From: Lacimicrobium alkaliphilum
GTDB lineage: Bacteria; Pseudomonadota; Gammaproteobacteria; Enterobacterales; Alteromonadaceae
Length of the DNA stretch: 64,000 nucleotides
NCBI RefSeq assembly: GCF_001466725.1
Contig: NZ_CP013650.1
Span: 186,001 to 250,000, forward strand
Direction of reading: 5' to 3'
Numbering within the stretch: the stretch's first letter is position 1; every line of letters starts with the position of its first letter. Below are positions 55,502 through 64,000 of this stretch, piece after piece. The notes below the pieces were generated by a model. The model was not told the origin of the DNA and searched no databases. It worked only from the letters and a program-made list of their open reading frames with translations. Position numbers and translations under genes: made by a program.

Positions 55502-56260
55502 GCTGGCTGTCGGGTAGCAGCAGTACATTACTGCACCGCCGACCCCTAAGAACCGTACGAGCGAGTTTCCCCCGCATACGGTTTAAGCCTTTATAAGTCA
55601 GTACCTAAGTACTGACCGGCGACTAAATGGGGTGCCGAGTGGTAAACCACTCGGACTTTTATCACAGTAAACCAGTAATATATGCAGTAAATAGTAACGT
55701 GCTAAATGCAGAAATTATCTTTGCAACATCAAAAGTCACCGTAATTTTCAGATCGTAATTCATGGCTAAAGCCTCAAATTCGATCTGGGCGCCCAGACCA
55801 AAGTGTTGATGGACTGGAATTTATATTCGCGCCCTTGCCAAGGCGCTAGTTGAAGCTTTGTCTAGAATAAACAACAACAGCGGACAACAATCGGAAGGTA
55901 AGTCATATTCGATACTGATTTATTAGACTGTCTCAGCGGACAGCTTCCACCATATTAACGTGGGGTGTACACACGGCGGTTAAGGGTCACCGACCCTACC
56001 TCGACTTACGATTTAAAGTTTCGTCAAACTTTACCGAGTATTTTTCAGTGGTCTTGTTCCACCCGAATATGTAACCGACTTCAAGGAAGCCCTTAAGCCA
56101 CCGTATCATTGGTGACAAGTGAGCCTGATAAAGCTCACACCCCATATATATAGCTTTTGAGTAAAATATCAACAGCTATTTGCATGCAACTGCCGATGAC
56201 AATTGGGATGCAACAAGACTACGTTGCTCAGCTTATCGCTACTCCCTTTACCCACTCGAC
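55502..56260 (-). mobile_element. Degraded group II intron (3' part)
   Basis: Read on the minus strand, 55584-55550 has the domain V shape: a CCGTATGCG stem, GAAA tetraloop and CGTACGGTT strand. Directly after it, 55546-55509 folds as domain VI, ending CTACCCGAC. The catalytic triad, normally AGC, reads AAC here, and the AC bulge is altered. About 570 bases upstream lies a fragment of the intron reverse transcriptase HNH domain. In intact introns this distance is short, so foreign repeat DNA has entered or the intron is rearranged. No reverse transcriptase core or 5' end is seen. The element is dead. Confidence 0.7.
55635..55654. repeat. Tight 9-bp hairpin inside the intron relic
   Basis: CCGAGTGGT (55635-55643) and ACCACTCGG (55646-55654) form a perfect stem with a two-base gap. 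ACTTTTATC follows on the plus strand, so it could act as a plus-strand terminator. Confidence 0.5.
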
Positions 56261-56384
56261 AATATGATGGATATTCCATCTTGTTGGTTAAAGAAATGTG
56301 GCTTTTGTATGTTGACTCAACTTTGACCTCCCTGTCTTTTATGTCTCTCGTCCCTTCGAGCCAGTTACCTTTGTAAGGACACAA
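56169..56384 (-). pseudogene. Fragment of group II intron reverse transcriptase HNH domain
   Basis: An open frame of 71 codons ends with SSDKLSNVVLLHPNCHRQLH, the C-terminal part of the HNH endonuclease domain of group II intron reverse transcriptases (the HPNCHxxxH element). Only about the last 28 codons (56169-56255) look homologous; the first 40 do not match anything I know and may be unrelated sequence. The reverse transcriptase and maturase parts are missing. It has the same strand and order as the domain V/VI relic. Confidence 0.65.
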
Positions 56385-56744
56385 AGGTAACCGAAAAGTC
56401 CCTCGCTCAGGACAGCTTCTGATTCCGTTTCCGAAGCAGGCTTACTCATCGCACCGGCCTTAGGTAACATCCATGTAAGGGTGGCGGCCTCTGGCGAACG
56501 TCCCTGTTCGCCAGTGCGGTAAGCCCGCGAAGCCGCCTCTTATTCCCCCTAAAAACGCCACGTCCGGACAGGGCGATGTGTAAAAGGCGGATAATTTTCA
56601 GGGATGAAAATTAAGCGGAGACTGAACAGGGATGTGAATCTCCGCGACCGGCTTTTACCAAGCCATGGCAGGACTTTGTGTGGCGTTAGGGGCGTGCTTT
56701 CTTTGGGTTACCTTGCTTTACACGAGTAAAGAAAGGTAACTGGC
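56360..56744. repeat. 385-bp nested palindromic element with AGGGA-loop hairpins
   Basis: The ends are a perfect 12-base inverted repeat, GCCAGTTACCTT (56360-56371) and AAGGTAACTGGC (56733-56744). Nested inside are a stem CCCCT+AACGCCAC (56546-56561) with GTGGCGTT+AGGGG (56680-56692), and a stem GTAAAAG/CTTTTAC (56580-56586, 56652-56658). The latter encloses two hairpins with AGGGAT in their loops (56592-56613 and 56615-56645). A further 9-bp hairpin (56491-56514) has AGGGAC in its loop on the minus strand. Two more AGGGAC hairpins lie just outside (56744-56761 and 56768-56779). No gene is present. Confidence 0.75.
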
Positions 56745-56818
56745 ACACCAGGGACGGTGTGTCATACCTGCAGGGACAGCCAAGCCATCTGTTTTGCTAG
56801 AGCGTTTGAAAAAACACA

Positions 56819-56846
56819 AAAAAGCCCGGTACAGGACCGGGCTTTT
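56819..56846 (-). terminator. Rho-independent terminator after groEL
   Basis: A perfect stem AAAAGCCCGGT / ACCGGGCTTTT with a five-base loop lies 25 bases after the groEL stop. A T-rich run follows on the minus strand. The stem is symmetric and could also stop plus-strand transcripts. Confidence 0.9.
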
Positions 56847-56870
56847 CAGATTACTTAGCCTGGGGGCTGA

Positions 56871-58520
<1,650 letters not shown>

Positions 58521-58548
58521 CTAAATTCAGTTAAACCAATGGGCCGGA

Positions 58549-58842
58549 TCAGGCTTCAACAACAGCCAGAATGTCGCTCTCGCTCATGATAAGCACTTCT
58601 TCGCCATCCATTTTTTCTGTTTTGACGCCGTAGCCGTCGTTGAAAATCACTGTGTCGCCAACTTTCACATCCAGGGCTTTCACATCGCCATTTTCCAGAA
58701 TGCGACCATTACCAACGGCAATGATTTCACCACGGGTAGACTTCTCGGCAGCAGAGCCAGTCAGTACGATACCTCCAGCAGACTTGCTCTCCTGCTCTTG
58801 GCGTTTAACGATAACGCGATCGTGTAAGGGACGGATTTTCAT
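58549..58842 (-). CDS. groES: GroES co-chaperonin
   Basis: This is a 97-residue Gro[49 protein letters not shown] holds the mobile loop. The ATG at 58842 is preferred to a TTG six bases upstream, because AGGAG is at the right distance and the N-terminus is canonical. It is the first gene of groESL. Confidence 0.97.
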   Translation of the reverse strand: MKIRPLHDRVIVKRQEQESKSAGGIVLTGSAAEKSTRGEIIAVGNGRILENGDVKALDVKVGDTVIFNDGYGVKTEKMDGEEVLIMSESDILAVVEA

Positions 58843-58946
58843 TCTCAAATCTCCTGAAAATTACCAATATCGAAGGATAGGTCCCGATCACTCGGGGAAT
58901 GTATGACCGCAGGCTTGCCTGTCAGTCTGAATCGTTACTGACAGCC

Positions 58947-58975
58947 AAGATGGGGGTGGCAAGTTTGATCTCAAG
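58947..58975 (-). promoter_or_regulatory. Sigma-32 (heat-shock) promoter of groESL
   Basis: On the minus strand CTTGAGA (58975-58969) is followed, after 13 bases, by CCCCATCTT (58955-58947). This is close to the sigma-32 consensus CTTGAAA-N13-14-CCCCAT. It lies about 105 bases before the groES start, a normal position. Confidence 0.85.
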
Positions 58976-59003
58976 GGCCGGATGAAAAAAAACTATAAGA
59001 TTT

Positions 59004-59753
59004 TTAAATCTCAGGAAGTTTTTGTACTTCCGTTATTTTGCCGAGGATCTGGTTAAAGGCGTCAATAAATTCTGTGTCTAACCTGGCTCTGCTGAACATA
59101 AAGTGCTGAGGGGTGACGTGAACCGGTTTATCAAGAATCCGCAAGTCAGTCAGATTTTCTTCTCTGATGCGCACCTGCACCGCCAGACTGTCGTCGATAA
59201 AACCATCGATTCGTCCCAGACGCAGCATATCCAGCCGCGAGCCGAAAGACTCAACATGCAGCAACGACACGCCTAACCGGGAATGTTTTAATTGCTCAAT
59301 CTCATTGCCAAACCAGCCGCCACCATTGAGGGCAATCAGCCATCCACGTTCGAGCCATGAACGAACAGAGCCCTGATTTTCAGGCAGCACAACGTCAGTC
59401 CGGTACACCAGAACATTATGCTGTTGGCGGTAAGGTGCTGAGAACCAGAATTGTTGTTGTCGCTTAGGGTTTTTGCTGGCTGCAATGACCACATCAGCCT
59501 GACCCGAGCGCAGCGCCATTTCGACACGCTTTTCCGGCAAAGGCAGTATCTCCAGATGACAACCCATCTTTGCCAGAGCGCTCTCTAACAATACTTTGTC
59601 AGTACCAGAGTAAGTACTGTCATTTACTCTGAAAAAGTAGGGCGGCCAGTCTCCGGTGTATACCAGCGTAAGCGGCTGCTGACAAAAAGCATCCGCATCA
59701 AGGGAAGAGCTCAGCATGCAGCACCAACAGAGTATTCTGATCATTCTTTCCAT
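59004..59753 (-). CDS. Periplasmic solute-binding-like protein (SBP_bac_3)
   Basis: This is a protein of about 249 residues with a signal peptide (RILCWCCMLSSSLDADA) and a family 3 solute-binding domain. TLVYTGDWPPYFFRVNDSTYSGTDKVLLESALAKMGCHLEILPLPEKRVEMALRSGQADVVIAASKNPKRQQQFWFSAPY is typical. There is no ABC transporter next to it. Stand-alone proteins of this kind in Alteromonadales often have unknown ligands. Several starts are close together (59753 and 59744, both ATG; 59759, TTG), and the choice is uncertain. Confidence 0.82.
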   Translation of the reverse strand: MERMIRILCWCCMLSSSLDADAFCQQPLTLVYTGDWPPYFFRVNDSTYSGTDKVLLESALAKMGCHLEILPLPEKRVEMALRSGQADVVIAASKNPKRQQQFWFSAPYRQQHNVLVYRTDVVLPENQGSVRSWLERGWLIALNGGGWFGNEIEQLKHSRLGVSLLHVESFGSRLDMLRLGRIDGFIDDSLAVQVRIREENLTDLRILDKPVHVTPQHFMFSRARLDTEFIDAFNQILGKITEVQKLPEI

Positions 59754-59853
59754 CTTCAACCACTAAACCCTTGTTTCAGAGTGTTTATTCGCACAGCCTG
59801 GCTATCAACATAAAACAAGTATAGAGGTTGTATTGAGGAAAACAGCGTTTGGG

Positions 59854-61098
59854 TCAGGGGGCCTGCTCCAACGGCAGGCTTATCAGCCTGCCAGTGGCGG
59901 TGCCAAGATAAAGGTGGTTGTTTTCAACACTGAGGCTGAGAATGCTGTCCAGTCCTTGCAGCATTTGCTGTACCTGCCATTGTGCGCCCTGATGGGCCGA
60001 TAGATCAGCCGGGGGGTTCTGATAGAGGGGGCCACTCTCTGTCTTAACATGTTGTGAATAGTTTTTGCTGCTGGCCTGGCTCTGATAGATGCGCTGATGC
60101 TCCATTGTGCCGGTGTCGAGTTCAAACACCTCACCGGAGAGGGTGGCAAAATAGATTTTATTCTGTGCCGCCACAGGTGCGGCGAAAATCAGATGAGGCA
60201 TCGGGACAAACTGGGTTATATTGCCGTTGGTCTTTTTCCGCGCCACCAGTCCCAGGCCGTCAGACAGCCCATAATAGAGCTGTTCCTGGTGAATAATGGC
60301 CGGGGACCCTACCCAGGTGTTGCCGTGTTTTGCAGACCAGAGTAACTCTCCGGTTTCTGCCCTTAGCCGGTAGGTATAACCCCCTCTGTTACCAGCATAC
60401 ACAGACTTGCCATCGGTCACCGGGTCCAGATTAAATCCCAGCCAGCCATTCCAGTCTGCTCCATAGCCCCGCTGTTTGTCGCCCTCAAACTGCCACACTT
60501 GTTCGCCGGTCTGTGGATCAAGGCCGTATAAATGATTGTTCCAGCTACCGACTACTAACCGATTACCAACCAATACCGGGGTGGTATGGGTCACGCCGGT
60601 ATCGGTATGCCACAATCTGCTGCCATCTTTAAGCGATACAGCATAGGTGCCGTTTGCGGTGCCATAGTAAGCCCGGGTGCCATCAACCGTTACCGAAGAG
60701 CGATACCAGGCCCATGGGTCGGTAAACAGGCCTTCTCCCCAACCCCAGCTCTGGCCTTCAATTTTTAATGGGCCATCGACACTGGCATGATGCCAGATTG
60801 TATTACCGCTGAAATCCAGAGCGTGCAGGCCATCCCCGGCATGGATCAGCAATCCGCCCTGATGCGCTACAGGTGTGGCATACAGCTTATGTGAAAATCC
60901 GGTGCGGTTAAGCACCTGGCCCTGATCATTGAACTGGTACAGGGTATGGCCGGCCGCCACATAGATGCCCTGCTCTGTGACCAGAGCTTTGCCACTGACA
61001 GGCCCGTCCAGCTGATGTTGCCAGCTGGGCTCAGTCGCCTGTAGCGGCGCGCTCAGAAAATAAAGTAACAATAACAGTAACGCCGATAAAGATTTCAT
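59854..61098 (-). CDS. Exported PQQ-type beta-propeller protein
   Basis: This is a 414-residue protein with a signal peptide (LSALLLLLLYFLSAPLQA) and seven or so PQQ-like blades. Blade motifs such as GLDPQTGEQVWQFEGD, LRAETGELLWSAKHG and SLKDGSRLWHTDTG recur every 40-50 residues. It is an Asp-Gly-Trp rich propeller like BamB or PQQ enzymes, but no quinoprotein disulfide or catalytic motif is evident. A structural or binding role in the envelope is inferred. A CadC-like regulator lies 111 bases upstream on the same strand. Confidence 0.8.
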   Translation of the reverse strand: MKSLSALLLLLLYFLSAPLQATEPSWQHQLDGPVSGKALVTEQGIYVAAGHTLYQFNDQGQVLNRTGFSHKLYATPVAHQGGLLIHAGDGLHALDFSGNTIWHHASVDGPLKIEGQSWGWGEGLFTDPWAWYRSSVTVDGTRAYYGTANGTYAVSLKDGSRLWHTDTGVTHTTPVLVGNRLVVGSWNNHLYGLDPQTGEQVWQFEGDKQRGYGADWNGWLGFNLDPVTDGKSVYAGNRGGYTYRLRAETGELLWSAKHGNTWVGSPAIIHQEQLYYGLSDGLGLVARKKTNGNITQFVPMPHLIFAAPVAAQNKIYFATLSGEVFELDTGTMEHQRIYQSQASSKNYSQHVKTESGPLYQNPPADLSAHQGAQWQVQQMLQGLDSILSLSVENNHLYLGTATGRLISLPLEQAP

Positions 61099-61208
61099 TC
61101 TGTGATCCTGATAGGGAATTATTAACAGGAGTCAGAGTGAGGTGTTCCGGCGAAAAAGTCCTGAGCCGACGGTAAAGCTTTCTAAGGAAAGGTAAATAAT
61201 GTTAAATA

Positions 61209-62597
61209 TCAGTTGGTTAGTATGCCAATTTGTTTGAGCAGTTGCTGGTATTCGGGCAACGGATGCAGCGGCGCATAGGCCGGATCGACGGCCAGCCACA
61301 ACACTTCTGTCTGCTTTTGCTCCACGGCCTGATGCAGTTTATCAAGGGCCAGCTGAAGTTTGCCGGCTTTGGTGGCATAACGGGCCTGCGACAGCGGTGG
61401 CGCGTATTGGCCGATATTCTGGTCGTAATTATTCTCCAGTAACCATTGATAAACCGCCTGCAAACCGCCCTGCTGAAAACGGGCTGTGGCTGAGGTGAGT
61501 TGCCGCTGGCTAAAGCCGCGTTGTTGCATGATCTCGCGCAGATGACGGAAGGATTCTTCCTCACGGCCCATATTCTCCAGTACAGCCTGGATGGAAATAT
61601 GGTAGCTCAGTTGCGGCTCACTGAGGTTGGCAATTTTATTCAGCTCATCCAGTGCCAGCTGGTATTTGCCCATCATATTGTAAATCCAGGCGACCACAGG
61701 CGCGGCGTAGTTCTGTGGCGCCAACCTCATATACTCCCGGGTATGTTGCAAAGCAGAATCGAACTGGCCACGGGCGAGCAGGAATTGAGCATAGAGAAAA
61801 TGACTCTGACTGTGTTTTGGGTCCAGTTTAAGGGCCTGCTGAAATGTCCTCCCCGCTGCTTCGAACTGCCAGCTGCGGGTAAAGTAATACTGGGCCAGGG
61901 TCAGGTGTGCCGGGGCGAACTCCGGCGCCAGTCTGATCGCCTGTTGTAACCAATTCTCTACCTGATCCTGTGCGGCATCCGGTTGTCTGAGTCTGGCTTC
62001 GGCCATTCCCCAGTGCGCTTCACCCATGTCAGGTGCCAGTTCCCGGGCGCGGTTAAACAGTGTCTCTGCTTGCCTGGCTTTATCGGCACCGTTCTGAGAC
62101 AACAGATAACGGCCCTGTTGATAGGCATCAGCAGCCTGAGGTGGATAAACAACAGACGATGTTGATGTGTTCAACGTGGCATACCATCCCAGTATACCGG
62201 CTAGCGCGATGGCAAAAACCGCCAGAAACCAGACTGGCATGGGATATTTTTTGCGGGTGGGGTTGTCCTCTGTCGTTAACGGGGGAGGCAGGGTAACCGG
62301 TGCAATCAGCTGATAACCTTTGCCGGGAAGAGTTTTAATATAGTCCGGTTGGCGGGCGCTATCGCCCAGAGCTTTGCGTAGCTGACTGATGGCAACGGTC
62401 AGGGCATCTTCACTGACCACTTTGCCTGCCCAGATAGTTTCCAGCAGTTCGTCTTTACTGACCGGGCGATCATGGTGCTGCACCAGATACAACAACACCT
62501 GCATAGGCGTATGCTCTATGCTGCGTTGTTGTTGATCCTGCTGCAAACTATTGTGAGCGGGACTGACCCGCCATTGCCCAAGCTGAAAATCCTGCAT
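61209..62597 (-). CDS. CadC-like membrane transcription regulator with TPR domain
   Basis: This is a protein of about 462 residues. The N-terminal OmpR-type winged helix (about 1-100, with HTPMQVLLYLVQHHDRPVSKDELLETIWAGKVVSEDALTVAISQLRKALGD and IKTLPGKGYQLIAPV) is followed by one membrane segment (about 123-145) and a periplasmic TPR domain (about 165-450). The layout is ToxR/CadC-like: DNA binding without phosphorylation, sensing in the periplasm. The start could be ATG 62597 or GTG 62621. It may control the propeller gene that follows. Confidence 0.87.
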   Translation of the reverse strand: MQDFQLGQWRVSPAHNSLQQDQQQRSIEHTPMQVLLYLVQHHDRPVSKDELLETIWAGKVVSEDALTVAISQLRKALGDSARQPDYIKTLPGKGYQLIAPVTLPPPLTTEDNPTRKKYPMPVWFLAVFAIALAGILGWYATLNTSTSSVVYPPQAADAYQQGRYLLSQNGADKARQAETLFNRARELAPDMGEAHWGMAEARLRQPDAAQDQVENWLQQAIRLAPEFAPAHLTLAQYYFTRSWQFEAAGRTFQQALKLDPKHSQSHFLYAQFLLARGQFDSALQHTREYMRLAPQNYAAPVVAWIYNMMGKYQLALDELNKIANLSEPQLSYHISIQAVLENMGREEESFRHLREIMQQRGFSQRQLTSATARFQQGGLQAVYQWLLENNYDQNIGQYAPPLSQARYATKAGKLQLALDKLHQAVEQKQTEVLWLAVDPAYAPLHPLPEYQQLLKQIGILTN

Positions 62598-62672
62598 AAC
62601 CACATTGTCAGATAAATACACCGCGTATTTAAAGGCTAAAGGGGGCCGGGGTAAACCTTTATTTATTGCTGC

Positions 62673-63620
62673 TCAGTCACGGGATAATTCTTCTGCCACC
62701 AGTTTTAAGTCTTCTACCAGACAACCTGCTGCGGGGGTTAAGCCGCCCTCGGTGCGCATGGTGATCCCCACCGGGCCTTTTCGGGCCAGATCCGGTACCG
62801 GCAGACGACACAGTTCACCGAGTTTTTCATAGGTTCTGAAAATCTGGTAGGGCATCGCCGCCAGCATATCGGTTTCTCTTAATAAAGTGCGGTTAGTAAG
62901 TACTGACACCGATTCTACTACCGGTACCGGAGAGGGCAGGCCCTGATCACGGAAGTTCTGATCCAGCTCCCGGCGCAGATAGGTTTGTACCGATGGCAGG
63001 ATCCAGGATTCTTCCAGCAGGTCTTCCAGGCTGAGTATGCCCCGGCTGCTGAGGTGATGACCGGTACGGGCGACAATCACGGTCGGCTCCTGATACAGCT
63101 CCACAGAGGTCAGGCCGTCGTAATCCTGATGCTCGGGAATCCGTCCTACCACCATATCCAGGTCGCCCTGCACCAGGCCAGGCAGCAGCACATCCTGTGT
63201 GCCTTCAATCACAGTCACCGAAATATTCGGCCGCTCCGCCCGCAGCCTGACCAGCGCTTTGGGTAATAAAGTCAGGCTGGCGGTGATCAGGGTTCCCACC
63301 GTCACATGGCCGGATAAGCCACCCTGCAGCGAGGTGAGTTCTTCGCTGACATGTTTTATCTGCGATAGTACCAGTTTGGCATGTTTAATCAGCACCTCTC
63401 CGTAGAGCGTCGGTGTCACGCCCCGGGATGAGCGTTCAAACAGAGTTAACTCGTACGCTGATTCGATGTCACGGATGATCTTGGTTGCCGCTGGCTGAGC
63501 CATATTCATCAACTGCGCCGCCTTAAAGATATTGCACTGCTCTCCAACGGTGACCAGCAATTTAAGATGCTTGAGTTTCATGCGGGCCACCATGTCCCGC
63601 TGTAGCTTCTCAGGTGTCAT
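62673..63620 (-). CDS. LysR-family transcriptional regulator
   Basis: This is a 315-residue LysR regulator. The N-terminal winged helix (about 14-72, LKHLKLLVTVGEQCNIFKAAQLMNMAQPAATKIIRDIESAYELTLFERSSRGVTPTLYGE) is followed by a periplasmic-binding-like effector domain. AQPAATKIIRDIE resembles the GbpR/PcaQ branch that controls sugar and aromatic catabolism. The ATG at 63620 with GAGAGAG upstream is chosen over GTG 63623. It is divergent from the aldehyde dehydrogenase gene, its likely target. Confidence 0.9.
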   Translation of the reverse strand: MTPEKLQRDMVARMKLKHLKLLVTVGEQCNIFKAAQLMNMAQPAATKIIRDIESAYELTLFERSSRGVTPTLYGEVLIKHAKLVLSQIKHVSEELTSLQGGLSGHVTVGTLITASLTLLPKALVRLRAERPNISVTVIEGTQDVLLPGLVQGDLDMVVGRIPEHQDYDGLTSVELYQEPTVIVARTGHHLSSRGILSLEDLLEESWILPSVQTYLRRELDQNFRDQGLPSPVPVVESVSVLTNRTLLRETDMLAAMPYQIFRTYEKLGELCRLPVPDLARKGPVGITMRTEGGLTPAAGCLVEDLKLVAEELSRD

Positions 63621-63640
63621 CACAACTCTCTCATAGGGTG

Positions 63641-63658
63641 AGCTTATTACTATAAGCT
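63641..63658. promoter_or_regulatory. Inverted repeat AGCTTAT/ATAAGCT in the lysR-aldehyde dehydrogenase region
   Basis: A perfect 7-base inverted repeat (63641-63647 and 63652-63658) with a 4-base spacer lies 21 bases before the LysR start, close to its promoter. It could be an autoregulatory LysR site; position is the only support. Confidence 0.35.
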
Positions 63659-63900
63659 AAAATGTATACTCTGCGCAGCATTTAACCTTTTAAATTATAT
63701 CTGGCACATTTGCAAACGGTTAAGAAAGACCGCGCAGACCTCCTTAGCCCATCCCCGGGCCGGAGCGTACCACCGCCTTAGGGATAACTTTTTTTATATA
63801 TCTGAGCGTTCAAATTCTATTTTTATATTATGTTAACGGTCTGTAAAGTCATTCCCAGTCCGTAATCAGGTTGCCAGGCAACCATTAATGAGAGTCCGGA

Positions 63901-64000
63901 ATGACCACTACATTATTGAAGAACTATATCGGCGGAGAGTTTGTGAGCGGTTGCCGAGAGTTTAATAATCTCAACCCGGTGACCGGTGAAATTATCTGCC
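63901..64000 (+). CDS. Aldehyde dehydrogenase, N-terminal start (cut by window edge)
   Basis: The 33 visible codons read MTTTLLKNYIGGEFVSGCREFNNLNPVTGEIIC, the normal beginning of NAD(P)-dependent aldehyde dehydrogenases (YIGGEFV..F..NPVTGE). The start ATG at 63901 has a weak GAGAG ribosome site. The gene continues past the right edge, so the subfamily cannot be given. It is divergent from the LysR regulator with about 280 bases between starts. Confidence 0.8.
   Translation, partial: MTTTLLKNYIGGEFVSGCREFNNLNPVTGEIIC

Larger units (their letters stand above)
55419..56870. other. 1.45-kb region without intact genes: intron relic and palindromic element
   Basis: This is the longest non-coding stretch in the window. 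From left to right it holds the lipoprotein promoter area, group II intron domains VI and V, a tight hairpin (55635-55654), degraded copies of the composite repeat (near 55767 and 55907), an HNH fragment, the 385-bp nested palindrome (56360-56744), two further AGGGA hairpins, and the groEL terminator. Confidence 0.75.

Noticed and set aside
55550..55584. Rho-independent terminator for the lipoprotein region
   Set aside because: The sequence matches group II intron domain V with a GAAA loop and lacks a T run.

Overview
The window is chromosomal DNA of a gammaproteobacterium, most likely of the order Alteromonadales (Alteromonadaceae-like). The pointers are a complete MSHA type IV pilus locus placed directly upstream of mreBCD, ArcA, the mreBCD-maf-rng-yhdP-nit-tldD order, and many Alteromonadales-type palindromic intergenic repeats. 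The species assignment is inference. Coding density is high, base composition looks even, and I see no tRNA, rRNA, CRISPR array or prophage.

Left part (1-16.7 kb). The 3' end of a glycogen synthase gene faces a DUF3293 gene. Next come a membrane histidine kinase with a YfiR-family protein, then arcA, and pmbA facing away from darP (yjgA). A tight minus-strand operon follows: mreB, mreC, mreD, maf, rng, yhdP, a nitrilase-family amidase and tldD. Most junctions overlap by a few bases. rng is broken by an apparent one-base loss in a G run.

Middle (17.3-35 kb). This is a 17-gene minus-strand MSHA locus: mshI, a PilN-like mshI2, mshJ, K, L, M, N, E, G, F, B, A, C, D, O, P and Q. It encodes the inner-membrane platform, secretin, ATPases, major and minor pilins, and a large lectin-like MshQ. 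mshE shows a second apparent G-run deletion at its 3' end. A 0.7-kb stretch rich in palindromic repeats separates mshQ from mreB.

Right part (35-64 kb). These are mostly independent housekeeping and stress genes: a GST with a divergent YafY-type regulator, ssb with a YajR-like transporter, uvrA with a LexA-like box, a hotdog thioesterase, a 2OG-Fe(II) oxygenase, soluble and membrane pyrophosphatases, a DUF885 lipoprotein, yebG with a clear LexA box, a small cluster of membrane and metal genes, and groESL with a sigma-32-type promoter. The far right holds a periplasmic binding protein, a PQQ-type propeller, a CadC-like regulator, and a LysR regulator divergent from the start of an aldehyde dehydrogenase.

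The least ordinary DNA is the 1.4-kb stretch without intact genes between 55.4 and 56.9 kb. It holds a decayed group II intron (domain V/VI and an HNH fragment of its reverse transcriptase) next to a 385-bp nested palindrome. Hairpin loops in and beside that palindrome repeatedly carry AGGGA, resembling binding sites for the RNA-binding regulator CsrA. Other points of interest are a family of CGCAGAG palindromes with a composite unit present twice, a structured leader before the membrane pyrophosphatase gene, and the two homopolymer frameshifts.
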